The notes under the pieces are model-generated. The model searched no databases. It saw only the letters and a program-made list of their open reading frames with translations, and was not told where the DNA came from. The translations under genes were made by a program, and so were the position numbers. Below are positions 46,235 through 59,764 of a DNA stretch of 64,000 bases, one piece after another; the stretch's first letter is position 1, and every line of letters begins with the position of its first letter. Source of the stretch: Pelobates cultripes (lineage: Eukaryota > Chordata > Amphibia > Anura > Pelobatidae). The stretch lies in assembly GCA_933207985.1 (NCBI GenBank), contig OW240920.1, forward strand, positions 148,355,760 through 148,419,759. The letters run 5' to 3'.

Positions 46235-47456
46235 TGCACATGTTTGTCCCTTCCCCACAATGCTCCCTGAATGCAGTAATGAGAGGCGTAGCGTTGCATC
46301 ATGTGACGTCCCTTTAAGCTCTGGCCACCATAGGTGTGTATGCTGAGGACAGCGACATGTCGCCCCGGCTGGAATAGCAGATGTCCTCACCACTGACTGT
46401 CCCTGTTTCCTTGTCATTTTACAAAGCGTCAAGTAAAGGATTTGGTTAAACTCATTTGGTGATAGTCAGATGTATAACAAGTGCAGTCTAAAAATAACGC
46501 AGGTATTATTCCTTCTCGTAAACTAGCACATTGCGTCCCCTAGGACTGGCTGACCCAGATTTCACTCTGATGGAGACACTTTTGGGCAGTTGACGGGCAG
46601 CAGTTTGCATGGTGACTGGAACCTATCAATCCTGTCCCCAAATACGGACACATGGACGATAACACAGAGTTTCCACCCAGGACGCTGGATGCTATTATTA
46701 CTCTTCTCACTTAAATCTCCCTGGTCTGGCAATGGAGGGGTTACTGAGCCGAAACTTGTCTCATTTTAGGATAGTAAGAGCATCGGCACTCCTAATTACA
46801 GATTGAAAGTTAATATTTCCCAGAGATTCAGTCTTTCCGATCATAAGATCTGACAGAGAGATTTTCATTAGGTCAGCGCCCATTTTTTCAGTGATGGCTG
46901 ATTCTGCAAGGGCTCGCTCTGGGACTGGGCACTGGCCCACCTTACAGTGCATTGTGGGATATTGTGGGCTAAGGCCTTCACTGAGCCATCTTTTACATCA
47001 CAATGTCAGCGGGGTTTGTCACTAAACAATCAGCCTGTCAAATGTAGGTTTAAAATATATAAGTTGGGTTGGAAAGAATATCTCGGGATGTTTTCGTTTT
47101 TTAATATAGTGACAGCCCATAGAGAGTAGTTCAGTTAATTTCACTCAAGGCGTAAGATCTTCTCCGGCTTCTCCTAATTCATTATACGTTCTGTGTTCAT
47201 CCAAGCATCGTCCCATCTGGGGCTCCCATCTCTTTCTTCACATCATGGGACAAAGTGTGGTATTCCTGTGTAACGTGTCTCTCAGGCTTGTCTGATGGCT
47301 GTGTGCAAATAAATGGTTAATAGTCTGTATATTTGCTATCTGGTATTTTATTCACTGGGGTCAAATGAAAAATGAATTGCTGCTTTTAATATGCTGTTTG
47401 TAACAGTAACTTAGAAATAACGCTAAATAACAAAGTCTTTCTAACAAGCCCTATTT
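46235..47456. other. Unique DNA, nothing identified
   Basis: Mixed composition; no tandem repeats, termini or credible frame. Confidence 0.45.
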
Positions 47457-50345
47457 ATTAAAGGAACACTAACGTATATTCCAGACCCTGTAGTGTTCAT
47501 ATTGATAATGTAGGATGTCACTGGCGCCGTGTAACAGCGATCGTATTGATAATGTAGGATGTCACTGGCACAGTGTAATGGCGATCATATTGATAATGTA
47601 GGCTGTCACTGGCACAGTGAAATGGCGATCCTATTGATAATGTAGGATGTCACTGGCGCCGTGTAACGGCGATCATATTAATAATGTAGGCTGTCACTGG
47701 AGCAGTGTAATGGCGTACATATTGATAATGTAGGATGTCACTGGCGCCGTGTAACGGCGATCGTATTGATAATGTAGAATGTCACTGGCGCAGTATAATG
47801 GCGATCATATTAATAATGTAGAATGTCACTGGCGCAGTGTAATGGTGATCGTATTGATAATGTAGAATGTCACTGGCGCAGTATAATGGCGATCATATTA
47901 ATAATGTAGAATGTCACTGGCGCAGTGTAATGGGGATCGTATTTATAATTAGAATGTCACTGGCGCAGTGTAATGGGGATCGTATTGATAATGTAGAATG
48001 TCACTGGCGCAGTATAATGGCGATCATATTAATAATGTAGGATATCACTGGCGCAGTGTAATGGCGATCATATTAATAATGTAGGATATCACTGGCGCAG
48101 TGTAATGGCGATCATATTAATAATGTAGGATGTCACTGGTGCAGTGTAATGGCGATCATATTAATAATGTAGTATGTCACTGGCGCTGTGTAATGGCGAT
48201 CATATTAATAATGTAGTATGTCACTGGCGCTGTGTAATGGCGATCATATTGATAATGTAGGATATCACTGGCGCAGTATAATGGCGATCATATTAATAAT
48301 GTAGGATGTCACTGGCGCAGTGTAATGGCGTTCATATTGATAATGTAGGATGTCACTGGCGCAGTGTAACGGCGATCATATTGATAATGTAGGATGTCAC
48401 TGGCGCAGTGTAACGGCGATCGTATTGATAATGTAGAATGTCACTGGCGCAGTATAATGGCGATCATATTAATAATGTAGAATGTCACTGGCGCAGTGTA
48501 ATGGGGATCGTATTGATAATGTAGAATGTCACTGGCGCAGTGTAATGGGGATCGTATTGATAATGTAGAATGTCACTGGCGCAGTATAATGGCGATCATA
48601 TTAATAATGTAGGATATCACTGGCGCAGTGTAATGGCGATCATATTAATAATGTAGGATATCACTGGCGCAGTGTAATGGCGATCATATTAATAATGTAG
48701 GATGTCACTGGTGCAGTGTAATGGCAATCATATTGATATTGTAGGCTGTCATTGGCGCAGTGTAATGGCGATCATATTGATAATGTAGGATATCACTGGC
48801 GCAGTGTAATGGCGATCATATTAATAATGTAGGATGTCACTGGCGCAGTGTAATGGCGATCATATTGATAATGTAGGCTGTCACTGGAGCAGTGTAATGG
48901 CGTACATATTGATAATGTAGGATGTCACTGGCGCCGTGTAACGGCGATCGTATTGATAATGTAGAATGTCACTGGCGCAGTATAATGGCGATCATATTAA
49001 TAATGTAGAATGTCACTGGCGCAGTGTAATGGTGATCGTATTGATAATGTAGAATGTCACTGGCGCAGTATAATGGCGATCATATTAATAATGTAGAATG
49101 TCACTGGCGCAGTGTAATGGGGATCGTATTTATAATTAGAATGTCACTGGCGCAGTGTAATGGGGATCGTATTGATAATGTAGAATGTCACTGGCGCAGT
49201 ATAATGGCGATCATATTAATAATGTAGGATATCACTGGCGCAGTGTAATGGCGATCATATTAATAATGTAGGATATCACTGGCGCAGTGTAATGGCGATC
49301 ATATTAATAATGTAGGATGTCACTGGTGCAGTGTAATGGCGATCATATTAATAATGTAGTATGTCACTGGCGCTGTGTAATGGCGATCATATTAATAATG
49401 TAGTATGTCACTGGCGCAGTGTAATGGCGATCATATTGATAATGTAGGATATCACTGGCGCAGTATAATGGCGATCATATTAATAATGTAGGATGTCACT
49501 GGAGCAGTGTAATGGCGTTCATATTGATAATGTAGGATGTCACTGGCGCAGTGTAACGGCGATCATATTGATAATGTAGGATGTCACTGGCGCAGTGTAA
49601 TGGCGATCATATTAATAATGTAGGATGTCACTGGCACAGTGTAACGGCGATCATTTTAATAATGTAGAATGTCACTGGCGCAGTGTAATGGCGATCATAT
49701 TGATATTGTAGGCTGTCACTGGCGCAGTGTAATGGCGATCATATTGATAATGTAGGATATCACTGGCGCAGTGTAATGGCGATCATATTAATAATGTAGG
49801 ATGTCACTGGCGCAGTGTAATGGCGATCATATTGATAATGTAGGATATCACTGGAGCAGTGTAATGGCGTTCATATTGATAATGTAGGATATCACTGGCG
49901 CAGTGTAACGGCGGTCATATTAATAATGTAGAATGTCACTGGCGCAGTGTAATGGCGATCATATTAATAATGTAGAATGTCACTGGCGCAGTGTAATGGC
50001 GATCATATTGATATTGTAGGCTGTCACTGGCGCAGTGTAATGGCGATCATATTGATAATGTAGGATATCACTGGCGCAGTGTAATGGCGATCATATTAAT
50101 AATGTAGGATGTCACTGGCGCAGTGTAATGGCGATCATATTGATAATGTAGGATATCACTGGAGCAGTGTAATGGCGATCATATTAATAATGTAGGATGT
50201 CACTGGCGCAGTGTAATGGCGATCATATTAATAATGTAGGATGTCACTGGCGCAGTGTAATGGCGTTCATATTGATATTGTAGGCTGTCATTGGCGCAGT
50301 GTAATGGCGATCATATTGATAATGTAGGATGTCATTGGTGCGATT
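47457..50345. repeat. 44-bp minisatellite with a 1187-bp higher-order repeat
   Basis: About 64 units of 44 bp with ATTGATAATGTAGGATGTCA, then CTGGCGCAGTGTAATGGCGA. The left edge (47458-47496) is TTAAAGGAACACTAACGTAT, then ...CCCTGTAGTGTTCAT, which looks like the end of a T2-like MITE leading straight into the first unit. Variant units repeat in the same order 1187 bp apart: GGCGTACAT at 47712 and 48899; the deleted unit ATTTATAATTAGAATG at 47941 and 49128; GGCGTTCAT at 48328 and 49515. A smaller copy of 308 bp (seven units) is marked by TGATATTGTAGGCTG at 49701 and 50009. Confidence 0.95.
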
Positions 50346-52944
50346 TAGATTTATTTGGTTTTAATTTTCAGTCCTAAAGTCAACCAGCCATTCACACAGT
50401 ATAAGAAGGTCCCTTGTGGCAGGTAGATTTGGTTTATATATTGTGCTGGTGGCCCTCAGCTGAGCTACAGTGACATAATATCTATACATTTCTTATCAGT
50501 TTATATAGTTTGTGTTCTATAAAGGACTCCTACTTTGTATAGGGCAGTGGGATCATCCACAAACCGAGCTTGAAAAGTCCCCTGTGATATATGCCACCAG
50601 GCTCCTCGTTATAGGAATCACCCTGACTTCATTCAGCAATTAGTGAGGTATAACATTAAATAGATTAACCAAATTTATAAAAATAGGACTTGCATGTTGT
50701 GGCTTTTTATATATTGAGTTTTTTTTTTGGTTTCTTTTTGTCTTTATCATTCGATGTTTCAAAAGAAACTATATTTTCCTGCTTTTTCAAAAGCTTATTT
50801 GTGAGAAATTGTAAGTGTAATTTTTGGAAGAAATATGCCGTTTTTTTATGGCCGCTATTCCGTTAATATTTCTGAATTTCATGAGTGCATTAAATGTGAC
50901 CTCTATAACTCTAAATTAAGAATTTATGCTGTCTTAAAATTTATGAAATATTTCAACATGAAAGAGAGGCCGTTTCTCCGGGGAGCGAGGAATAATAAAT
51001 CACCGCTCTGTGGATTTAATACTCTGTAGTCAGCAAGATCTGATTTCTGCTTCACTCAAAAATGAAAAAAAAATGTAATCCTATAAAATAGCTTAACTGC
51101 CATCATCCCACATACTAGAATTTTTAATTTCTGCAGTTTCTGTTTGGATTTATTTCCAATATTCCAGCTCAGCTTTTCAATTTCCTCTCTTATTAAAATT
51201 TAATTCAGTGCATTAGCATTTAAATTAAAAAAGGTTTTATTTTGTAAGAATCTCTGGCAAGAAGAGAAAATTGTAGCTGACCGATTCTAGCATTGTATGA
51301 ATTTCTGATATTCTTTCAATACATCTGTTTTCCTTTTCCTTTTTTTTCCCCCTTTTTGTTTTAAACCATTTCTTTCAAAAATCCTTTTGAATGCGGAATA
51401 AATCAGGCAGTATTGGTGGGCAAGTTTGTTGGAATTGTTTTTTTTTTCCTTTGAATTTTAATGTGAAGTTAGCAGAGTATGTATGCGCAGATCACGCTGT
51501 ATCGACATAATTAGAATTTACGCAGCACACCCTATTTACTGCTGAGACGGTCAGCGGCTGTTACTGTGACCCTGGGACGCAATATTACACATGAGAAATC
51601 CCCAAGACTGCTCATCATATTTTCAAATGTTTTTTTAAATAAAAATACGTGTGAAATTTTGATATCCTGTGTTCCTGACGTCCTGTTATGGTTTATAATG
51701 TATTCTTGAGCAGGTTCCTCTGGGAATTGGAAACCTAGAATGAATAATCTCTGTTTATTGCCCACCGCCGCCCCCGAATCCTTGGTTTTTTGTTGTACGT
51801 TACATTGGCAGCAGAGGCAGAAGACCTGCAGTGTGCAGTGTTTACTTCACTTAACCAGGAATTGTGCAGAATTGACAAGGGAATTGTAAATTTTAGACAT
51901 AAATAGCCAAGGCTGATAAACTAGCTGAAGTGGAGCTGGTTGTGTTAAACATGGCCTGGAGGCTGTAAAAAGGGAAGCCATTCTTTTACCTTTTCATTTC
52001 AATTAAAGAGACAAAGGTTTGAAAAGCATGCCACATCTTTAAATGGGTATACTGATTAATGGAACTGAATTTAAGCTGTATTAACTAGAACTGACAAAAT
52101 ACTCCCTTTTTGTAAAGTTTCTATACTGTATTTAATGTGCGCTTACTGAAAAATCCAGGTATTAATTATTTTTTATTAATCAATCCACAAAACAGAACCT
52201 TATAAAAAGTCAGTGGAGTCCTGTCCATTATACTCCCGTCTGCCAGCTAACAAGAGTCGGGGGCATCCATCGGCTGGCAGCGGCAAAGTGATTGTACCTA
52301 TCCTTGCTCTGAGGCGGTTAGATGGCCACTCAGGCCTGTAATGTTGAAATGCTGGGCCCCAAACACACAGCCGGGGCAGCGATGCCCACGCCAGCCTTCC
52401 AATGACTTGCCATCAGTTTTAAGTCCAATACATATTTACATAACGGCAGCTAATGCCAAAAATATGTGGTTTGGCAGCTGGAAAGAAGAAAACCACACAT
52501 TTTCACAGATTTATTAGATCTCTTTAGTCAAATGAAGTTAGCTTTAATGTAGTTTTCCCTTGGAAGTATTACAATTGGATTAGGAGCAATCCAGGCTCAT
52601 ACTAGTGTAACAGAAGGCCGTGTCATCTCATCGCCAGCATCCGCAGTTAAATCACAACTGACACCTGTACATTGTATCATTTTATCACCATTCCTATTGC
52701 CATAGAGACACGTAATTAGCTTTCTATAAATCCTGGTGAATGACCCGCAGTGTATCTCTAGGACATCAGCTGGAGATCATGTGATGTCAGCAGCCAATCA
52801 GAACCTGAGATTCTAACAGACTGTCTCGCCTGGTGAATACCATCTGTACCACAAGGGGAGGCAGGTTAATGATGGATTCTTTGATCAATGTTTAGAAAAC
52901 AAATGTCAGTGCAGATTATGATGAAAGCTAGCCTGTCATGGACC
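50346..52944. other. Unique AT-rich DNA, candidate conserved non-coding segments
   Basis: Segments 50810-51000 and 52390-52600 are AT-rich but not low-complexity and show no transposon ends; they look like the kind of sequence seen in conserved non-coding elements. Not testable from one genome. No gene. Confidence 0.35.
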
Positions 52945-55900
52945 AATCAGAGCTAGTTTGCCATGTTTATGTCTGTGTTACAATGTGCTATAAATGTCTG
53001 TCTGTGTCACAGCGTACTATATATGTTTATGTCTGTCTGTGTTACAGCGTACTATATATGTTTATGTCTGTCTGTGTTACAGCGCACTATATATGGTCAT
53101 GTCTGTCTGTGTTACAGCGCACTATATATGTTTATGTCTATGTCTGTGTTACAGCGCACTATATATGTCTGTCTGTGTTACAGCGCACTATATATGTCTG
53201 TCTGTGTTACAGCGTACTATATATGTTTATGTCTATGTCTGTGTTACAGCGCACTATATATGTTTATGTCTGTCTGTGTTACAGCGCACTATATATGGTC
53301 ATGTCTGTCTGTGTTACAGCGCACTATATATGTTTATGTCTATGTCTGTGTTACAGCGCACTATATATGTCTGTCTGTGTTACAGCGCACTATATATGTC
53401 TGTCTGTGTAACAGCGTACTATATATGTTTATGTCTATGTCTGTGTTACAGCGCACTATATATGTTTATGTCTGTCTGTGTTACAGCGCACTATATATGT
53501 TTATGTCTGTCTGTGTTACAGCGCACTATATATGTTTATGTCTGTCTGTGTTACAGCGCACTATATATGTTTATGTCTGTCTGTGTTACAGCGTACTATA
53601 TATGTTTATGTCTGTCTGTGTTACAGCGCACTATATATGTTTATGTCTGTCTGTGTTACAGCGCACTATATATGTTTATGTCTGTCTGTGTTACAGCGCA
53701 CTATATATGTTTATGTCTGTCTGTGTTACAGCGTACTATATATGTTTATGTCTGTCTGTGTTACAGCGTACTATATATGTCTGTCTGTGTTACAGCGTAC
53801 TATATATGTTTATGTCTGTCTGTGTTACAGCGTACTATATATGTTTGTCTGTGTTACAGCGGACTATGTATGTTTATGTCTGTCTGTGTTACAGCGCACT
53901 ATATATGATTATGTCTGTGTTACAGCGTACTATATATGTCTGTCTGTGTTACAGCGGACTATGTATGTTTATGTCTGTCTGTGTTACAGCGCACTATATA
54001 TGATTATGTCTGTGTTACAGCGTACTATATATGTCTGTCTGTGTTACAGCGTACTATATATGTCTGTCTGTGTTACAGCGCACTATATATGTTTATGTCT
54101 GTGTTACAGCGCACTATATATGTTTGTCTGTCTGTGTTACAGCGCACTATATATGTTTGTCTGTCTGTGTTACAGCGTACTATATATGTTTGTCTGTCTG
54201 TGTTACAGCGCACTATATATGTTTATGTCTATGTCTGTGTTACAGCGCACTATATATGTCTGTCTGTCTGTGTTACAGCGTACTATATATGTTTATGTCT
54301 ATGTCTGTGTTACAGCGGACTATGTATGTTTATGTCTGTCTGTGTTACAGCGCACTATATATGTTTATGTCTATGTCTGTGTTACAGCGCACTATATATG
54401 TTTATGTCTGTCTGTGTTACAGCGCACTATATATGTCTGTCTGTGTTACAGCGCACTATATATGTTTATGTCTGTCTGTGTTACAGCGCACTATATATGT
54501 CTGTCTGTGTTACAGCGTACTATATATGTTTATGGCTGTCTGTGTTACAGTGTACTATATATGTTTATGTCTGTCTGTGTTACAGCGTACTATATATGTT
54601 TATGTCTATGTGTTACAGCGCACTATATATGTTTATGTCTGTCTGTGTTACATATGTTTATGTCTATGTCTGTGTTACAGCGCACTATATATGTTTATGT
54701 CTGTCTGTGTTACAGCGCACTATATATGTTTATGTCTGTCTGTGTTACAGCGCACTATATATGTTTATGTCTATGTCTGTGTTACAGCGCACTATATATG
54801 TTTATGTCTGTCTGTGTTACAGCGTACTATATATGTTTGTCTGTGTTACAGCGCACTATATATGTTTATGTCTGTCTGTGTTACAGCGTACTATATATGT
54901 TTATGTCTATGTCTGTGTTACAGCGCACTATATATGTTTATGTCTGTCTGTGTTACAGCGCACTATATATGTTTATGTCTGTCTGTGTTACAGCGTACTA
55001 TATATGTTTATGTCTATGTCTGTGTTACAGCGCACTATATATGTTTATGTCTATCTGTGTTACAGCGCACTATATATGTCTGTCTGTGTTACAGCGTACT
55101 ATATATGTTTATGGCTGTCTGTGTTACAGCGTACTATATATGTTTATGTCTGTCTGTGTTACAGCGTACTATATATGTTTATGTCTATGTCTGTGTTACA
55201 GCGCACTATATATGTTTATGTCTGTGTTAAAGCGCACTATATATGTTTATGTCTATGTCTGTGTTACAGCGCACTATATATGTTTATGTCTGTCTGTGTT
55301 ACAGCGCACTATATATGTTTATGTCTGTCTGTGTTACAGCGCACTATATGTTTATGTCTGTCTGTGTTACAGCGCACTATATATGTTTATGTCTGTCTGT
55401 GTTACAGCGTACTATATATGTTTATGTCTGTCTGTGTTACAGCGTACTATATATGTTTGTCTGTCTGTGTTACAGCGCACTATATATGTTTATGTCTATG
55501 TCTGTGTTACAGCGCACTATATATGTTTATGTCTGTCTGTGTTACAGCGTAATATATATGGTCATGTCTGTCTGTGTTACAGCGCACTATATATGTTTGT
55601 CTTTGTTACAGCGTACTATTTATGTTTATGTTTATGTTTGTGTTACAGCGCACTATATGTCTGTCTGTGTTACAGCGTACTATATATGTTTATGTCTTTG
55701 TTACAGCGTACTATATATGTTTATGTCTTTGTTACAGCGCACTATATATGTTTGTCTTTGTTACAGCGTACTATATATGTTTATGTTTATGTTTGTGTTA
55801 CAGCGCACTATATATGTTTATGTCTTTGTTACAGCGTACTATATATGTTTATGTTTGTGTTACAGCGCACTATATATGTTTATGTCTGTGTTACAGCGTA

Positions 55901-56505
55901 CTATATATGTTTATGTCTTTGTTACAGCGTACTATATATGTTTATGTTTGTGTTACAGCGTACTATATATGTTTATGTCTTTGTTACAGCGCACTATATA
56001 TGTTAATGTTTGTGTTACAGCGCACTATATATGTCTGTCTGTGTTACAGCGTACTATATATGTTTATGTTTATGTTTGTGTTACAGCGCACTATATATGT
56101 TTATGTCTTTGTTACAGCGTACTATATATGTTTATGTTTATGTTTGTGTTACAGCGCACTATATATGTTTATGTCTGTGTTACAGCGTACTATATATGTT
56201 TATGTCTTTGTTACAGCGTACTATATATGTTTATGTTTGTGTTACAGCGTACTATATATGTTTATGTCTTTGTTACAGCGCACTATATATGTTAATGTTT
56301 GTGTTACAGCGCACTATATATGTCTGTCTGTGTTACAGCGTACTATATATGTTTATGTTTGTGTTACAGCGTACTATATATGTTTATGTCTTTGTTACAG
56401 CGCACTATATATGTTAATGTTTGTGTTACCGCGCACTATATATGTCTGTCTGTGTTACAGCGTACTATATATGTTTATGTATTTGTCACAGTGTACTATA
56501 TATTG
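52945..56505. repeat. 35-bp minisatellite, 3.5 kb, stop-free on the plus strand
   Basis: About 110 units with GTTACAGCGCACTATATATG followed by TTTATGTCTGTCTGT; lengths are 35 bp with 27-29 and 41 bp variants. To about 55590 units have the TGTCTGTCTGT linker; beyond it TTTGTGTTACAG and TCTTTGTTACAG units dominate. The unit contains no TAA, TAG or TGA in any plus frame, which explains open frames of up to 842 codons in all three phases. They are not genes. Confidence 0.95.
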
Positions 56506-59411
56506 TAGGGAAAGCTCACACAGTTATTAGTTAAAAGGGGAGTTGTGGAGAAATAACCAGAAAATTGCAAATTTCAGGCCAAAACAGAGACTGTGTAAAA
56601 TCTTGCTAATCCAGCTGTTTCCAGCTGACTTGTTATGGGATACAATTTGCGGCTCCCATGTTGGTTCTGTACAGAGTCTGAATAGCCCTGAATGATTTGT
56701 AATGCAGGAGAGTTAACCCTGTGTACGTCCATTCGTTTCCATGGTGATTATACAACTCCATCATCGTATTGTTAACAATCACTAATATTAAATTAGAGAT
56801 TTGATGTACTGGTGAGTTTAGAGCGATAAGCCCATATGATGAGACTATACCCCATATCATCTGACACAGAGATTATTAAAGTGTTACTCCACCACAAATA
56901 TGAGTTCAACAAAACCCAGATTTTAATTAGAGTAACCATTGCTGTGCTGGTCTCCTCAATCAAAGATTAAAAAAGAGAAAGCATAGATTTACATCTATTC
57001 TAGCGCCCAGGCCAAGTTTTCCCCTCAGCCTGATCCTACTCACATCATGTAAAGTCTTACAAGCCCAGTGGCATAGACCCATATTTAGACTTATAACTAG
57101 TTATAAATATGGCTCTATGCCACAGGGCTGTCAAAAGCTTCAAGGAGCCGAAACGTTGTTGTTTTGCACTTTATAATAAAACCATCAGGTGTTTCCTGAT
57201 ATACATTGTTCTATTGAATCTTTCCTGGGTTGGACCACCCTGGTGGGAGTACTCCCCGGATAATGGGTGCAAATCCTCTCTACCTTTGCAACTCCCCCAG
57301 GGGAAGTCAGGTTCAGTGGAGGCTAGGGGTGTGCTGGTAATGGTTGTCTGGCACCAGAATTTGCACAAAATTAACATTAGGTTAATGGAACCCAATGACG
57401 CAGACGGAGGGGTTAAACTCTGTATGTACCACGTTTCAAAGCAAAAGCTGCACATAGAGACTCCGTGCACCATGACCACTTCATATCAATGAACTGCTCG
57501 TGGAACCTGGAGGAAGTCTTTAACCATTGATAGATCAATAAGCTGGTTTCTGATAGTCAGTGTTTGGGTGATGTTAGACATTGTATAATTCCAGTAGGAT
57601 TTTTTTGGTAGCTATGCAGATTGTCGTTGTTTAGTGATGGTCAATCATATTATGGGAGATTTGTAATGCACATGTGGAGTAAAAATGTGCAGCTATTCAT
57701 AACTTGTTTGTTCAAGGTCTGTCTGTGATTGTGTTATATAGATATATATTGATTTATTTTATTTCTGTATTTATCTGTAATTTGCATTCCTTACAGAAAA
57801 TCAATTACAGGGGCTGTTAGGCCCAGACACGGTCCCATTGGTTACAAGAATTGGTTAAATAATGCTGTTCTGTATTGGTAAATATTTAACCATTTGTAGA
57901 TGACAAAGCTGACATTTCTTGAAATCTTTTCTAAACCACTTGATCGCTCTGCTGTAAAATGTCCCTGGAAGATTGTCACATGTTGGGAGGGGGAACTCGA
58001 ACATTTGGATTAATTTTGAAAGAACACAATTTTAATTACAGCATTTTCTTACCCAGGCAAAAAGTAAAACTAAAACTTTCTTGGTTTTCCCACCCAATTA
58101 TTTGCATAAACTTTACATAATAAATTTTGCTCTGAAAATTTAACTAGGCAAAATGTTCTATGTAAATTTCTGGCAGCTCAGCCTGCAAAAAGCTGCAGCC
58201 CAAATTTTTTTTTTCTTTCTTTTTCACATGAAGTAATTTTTAGAAACATGAAAATTTGTCGAGAAATATACATCAGGCAGACACCCTCCCCCCCCCCAGC
58301 ATTTCTAGAATACCCACCCCACGTGACTGTGTGTAGCTGCATGCAGAGCCGATGCATCCCTCTTAATGACAATATTTGTTTATTCTCTGATTTAAAAGAA
58401 AACAAAATACCCTGACAGCGTGACGTTATATATCTAAATAGCTAATATTTTATCTCAAGGAGACTAGCGTGCGGGTAAAAACCATTTAAAGCCAAAAGCA
58501 CAGTATGTGATATTTATAGCTTTTTCTGTTATGCCGTATCTGCCTCTCTCCATATAAAGTACTTCTGTTTTACCTGCATGACAAAGTGATAAAAGTCACA
58601 AAGAAGATACTTTGATGTTTTTTAAAGGAATGGCTGTGCATGCGTTCAGAAAGTAATCAAAGAGACCGCCCTCCTAAGCAATGTGATAATCGTAACTGTG
58701 ATGTAACATGCCGAGGGATTAGGAAAAGATCCAGAGTTAGTGTAGGTGGGCAGGGACGCACTCGTTTATTAGGGAAGTTATTTAACACTCTGTATGGTGA
58801 TTCTGTTATTTGGATAATTTCACGAATAAGCTAATTTTGCTGGGTCTGCCGTACCCTCTCCAGTGCTCACTAGTTAAACTGAACTCCAAATCCCGTGAAC
58901 TTCTCCTGCCCAAGGGTTTTATGGATTGCCCATAATGCACCTGGTGAACATAATACGAGTCCCAGGATTGGCTGATTTCTTTATTAGCTGGTCCTGGTCT
59001 GAGGAATGCACACAGCCAAGCAAGGTGCGGATGTGTTTTATTCATTCTTTAAACATGTTGAGCGTCTGTTAATTATACAACTGGTTGTAGTGACCTTTGA
59101 GTCAGTAGGTCCTTGGACTTGGAGAATTTGTCCTCGTGTGCCCCTAACTCGCTTTGAATACATCCCGTTTCCAATGTGATATCTAACCTGGAGTGCCAGC
59201 CATGCACATATGGCAGAATCTTTAATATAGAAATGGCACCAAATCAACCCACATCTAATTGTTTAAAATAGGTTTCTGATAGTTTCTCTCTCCAGGCGTC
59301 TCCAAATGCTGAATATTTCAATGTGCAAGTAATTGTGGACGGTGGAGTGAGTTTTTCACCCCCCTAATGATCCCACAGACTAATTACGACCCCCCCATTT
59401 CCATTTCCTAG
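56506..59411. other. Likely intron or upstream DNA; small repeat fragment
   Basis: 57120-57260 has AGGAGCCGAAACGTTGTTGT and a following AATAAAACCATCAGG, a phrase like the ends of Penelope-like elements (uncertain). The rest is unique. The end, CCCATTTCCATTTCCTAG, is a good polypyrimidine and AG acceptor for the exon at 59412. Confidence 0.4.
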
Positions 59412-59634
59412 GGAGAGTGCAAGAACCCTGGCAGACAACGCTCATCCCAAAGGCCGCAAATGATGACCACCCAAGATGTAACAGTAAAAAAAGAGCAAGC
59501 GGAGGAAGAGATTCCAGGAGTAATCTGGCCGAACACCAAAGAGTCCAACAAGGGGAAAATGAATGAGGGTGGGGAAGAGATACCTGCCGAGATCTGTGTG
59601 GTCATTGGAGACAACCGAAACCAGCAAAACATAG
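59412..59634 (+). CDS. Internal exon of an unrecognised host gene
   Basis: 223 bp, open in the frame starting at base 59412 (phase 0 in, phase 1 out). The acceptor is a C/T-rich tract plus TAG; the donor is ATAG|GTGAGT. It reads GECKNPGRQRSSQRPQ at the start, then MMTTQDVTVKKEQAEEEIPG, and ends EICVVIGDNRNQQNI. The product is hydrophilic and charged, probably disordered. VKKE fits the SUMO-acceptor consensus and would suit a nuclear protein, but no domain is recognised. A second frame starting GRVQEPWQ is open for about 50 codons before TGA; the first is preferred because it joins 63602-63709 in frame. The 55-bp minisatellite begins 130 bp past the donor. Confidence 0.55.
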
Positions 59635-59764
59635 GTGAGTATCGATCACCAAGCCGACGCGTGTCTCTCATCGCCATTTCATGTTACTAAGTCGTGTAAT
59701 CTGTGTGTCTGCATTATTCATGGGCCGTCCTTCTGTCTTACATATAAATAACCTGTGTATGTGC
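59635..59764. other. Intron start
   Basis: Begins GTGAGTATCG. Short unique sequence before the inverted minisatellite. Confidence 0.5.

Noticed and set aside
53478..56006. An 842-codon open frame and several others of 300-540 codons
   Set aside because: They overlap in three phases of a 35-bp tandem repeat that has no stop codon in any plus frame; the translation is only the repeat.
59295..59345. Possible small exon (acceptor CTCTCTCCAG, then GCGTCTCCAAATGC)
   Set aside because: The frame runs to a stop at about 59368 and no GT donor sits at a suitable place.
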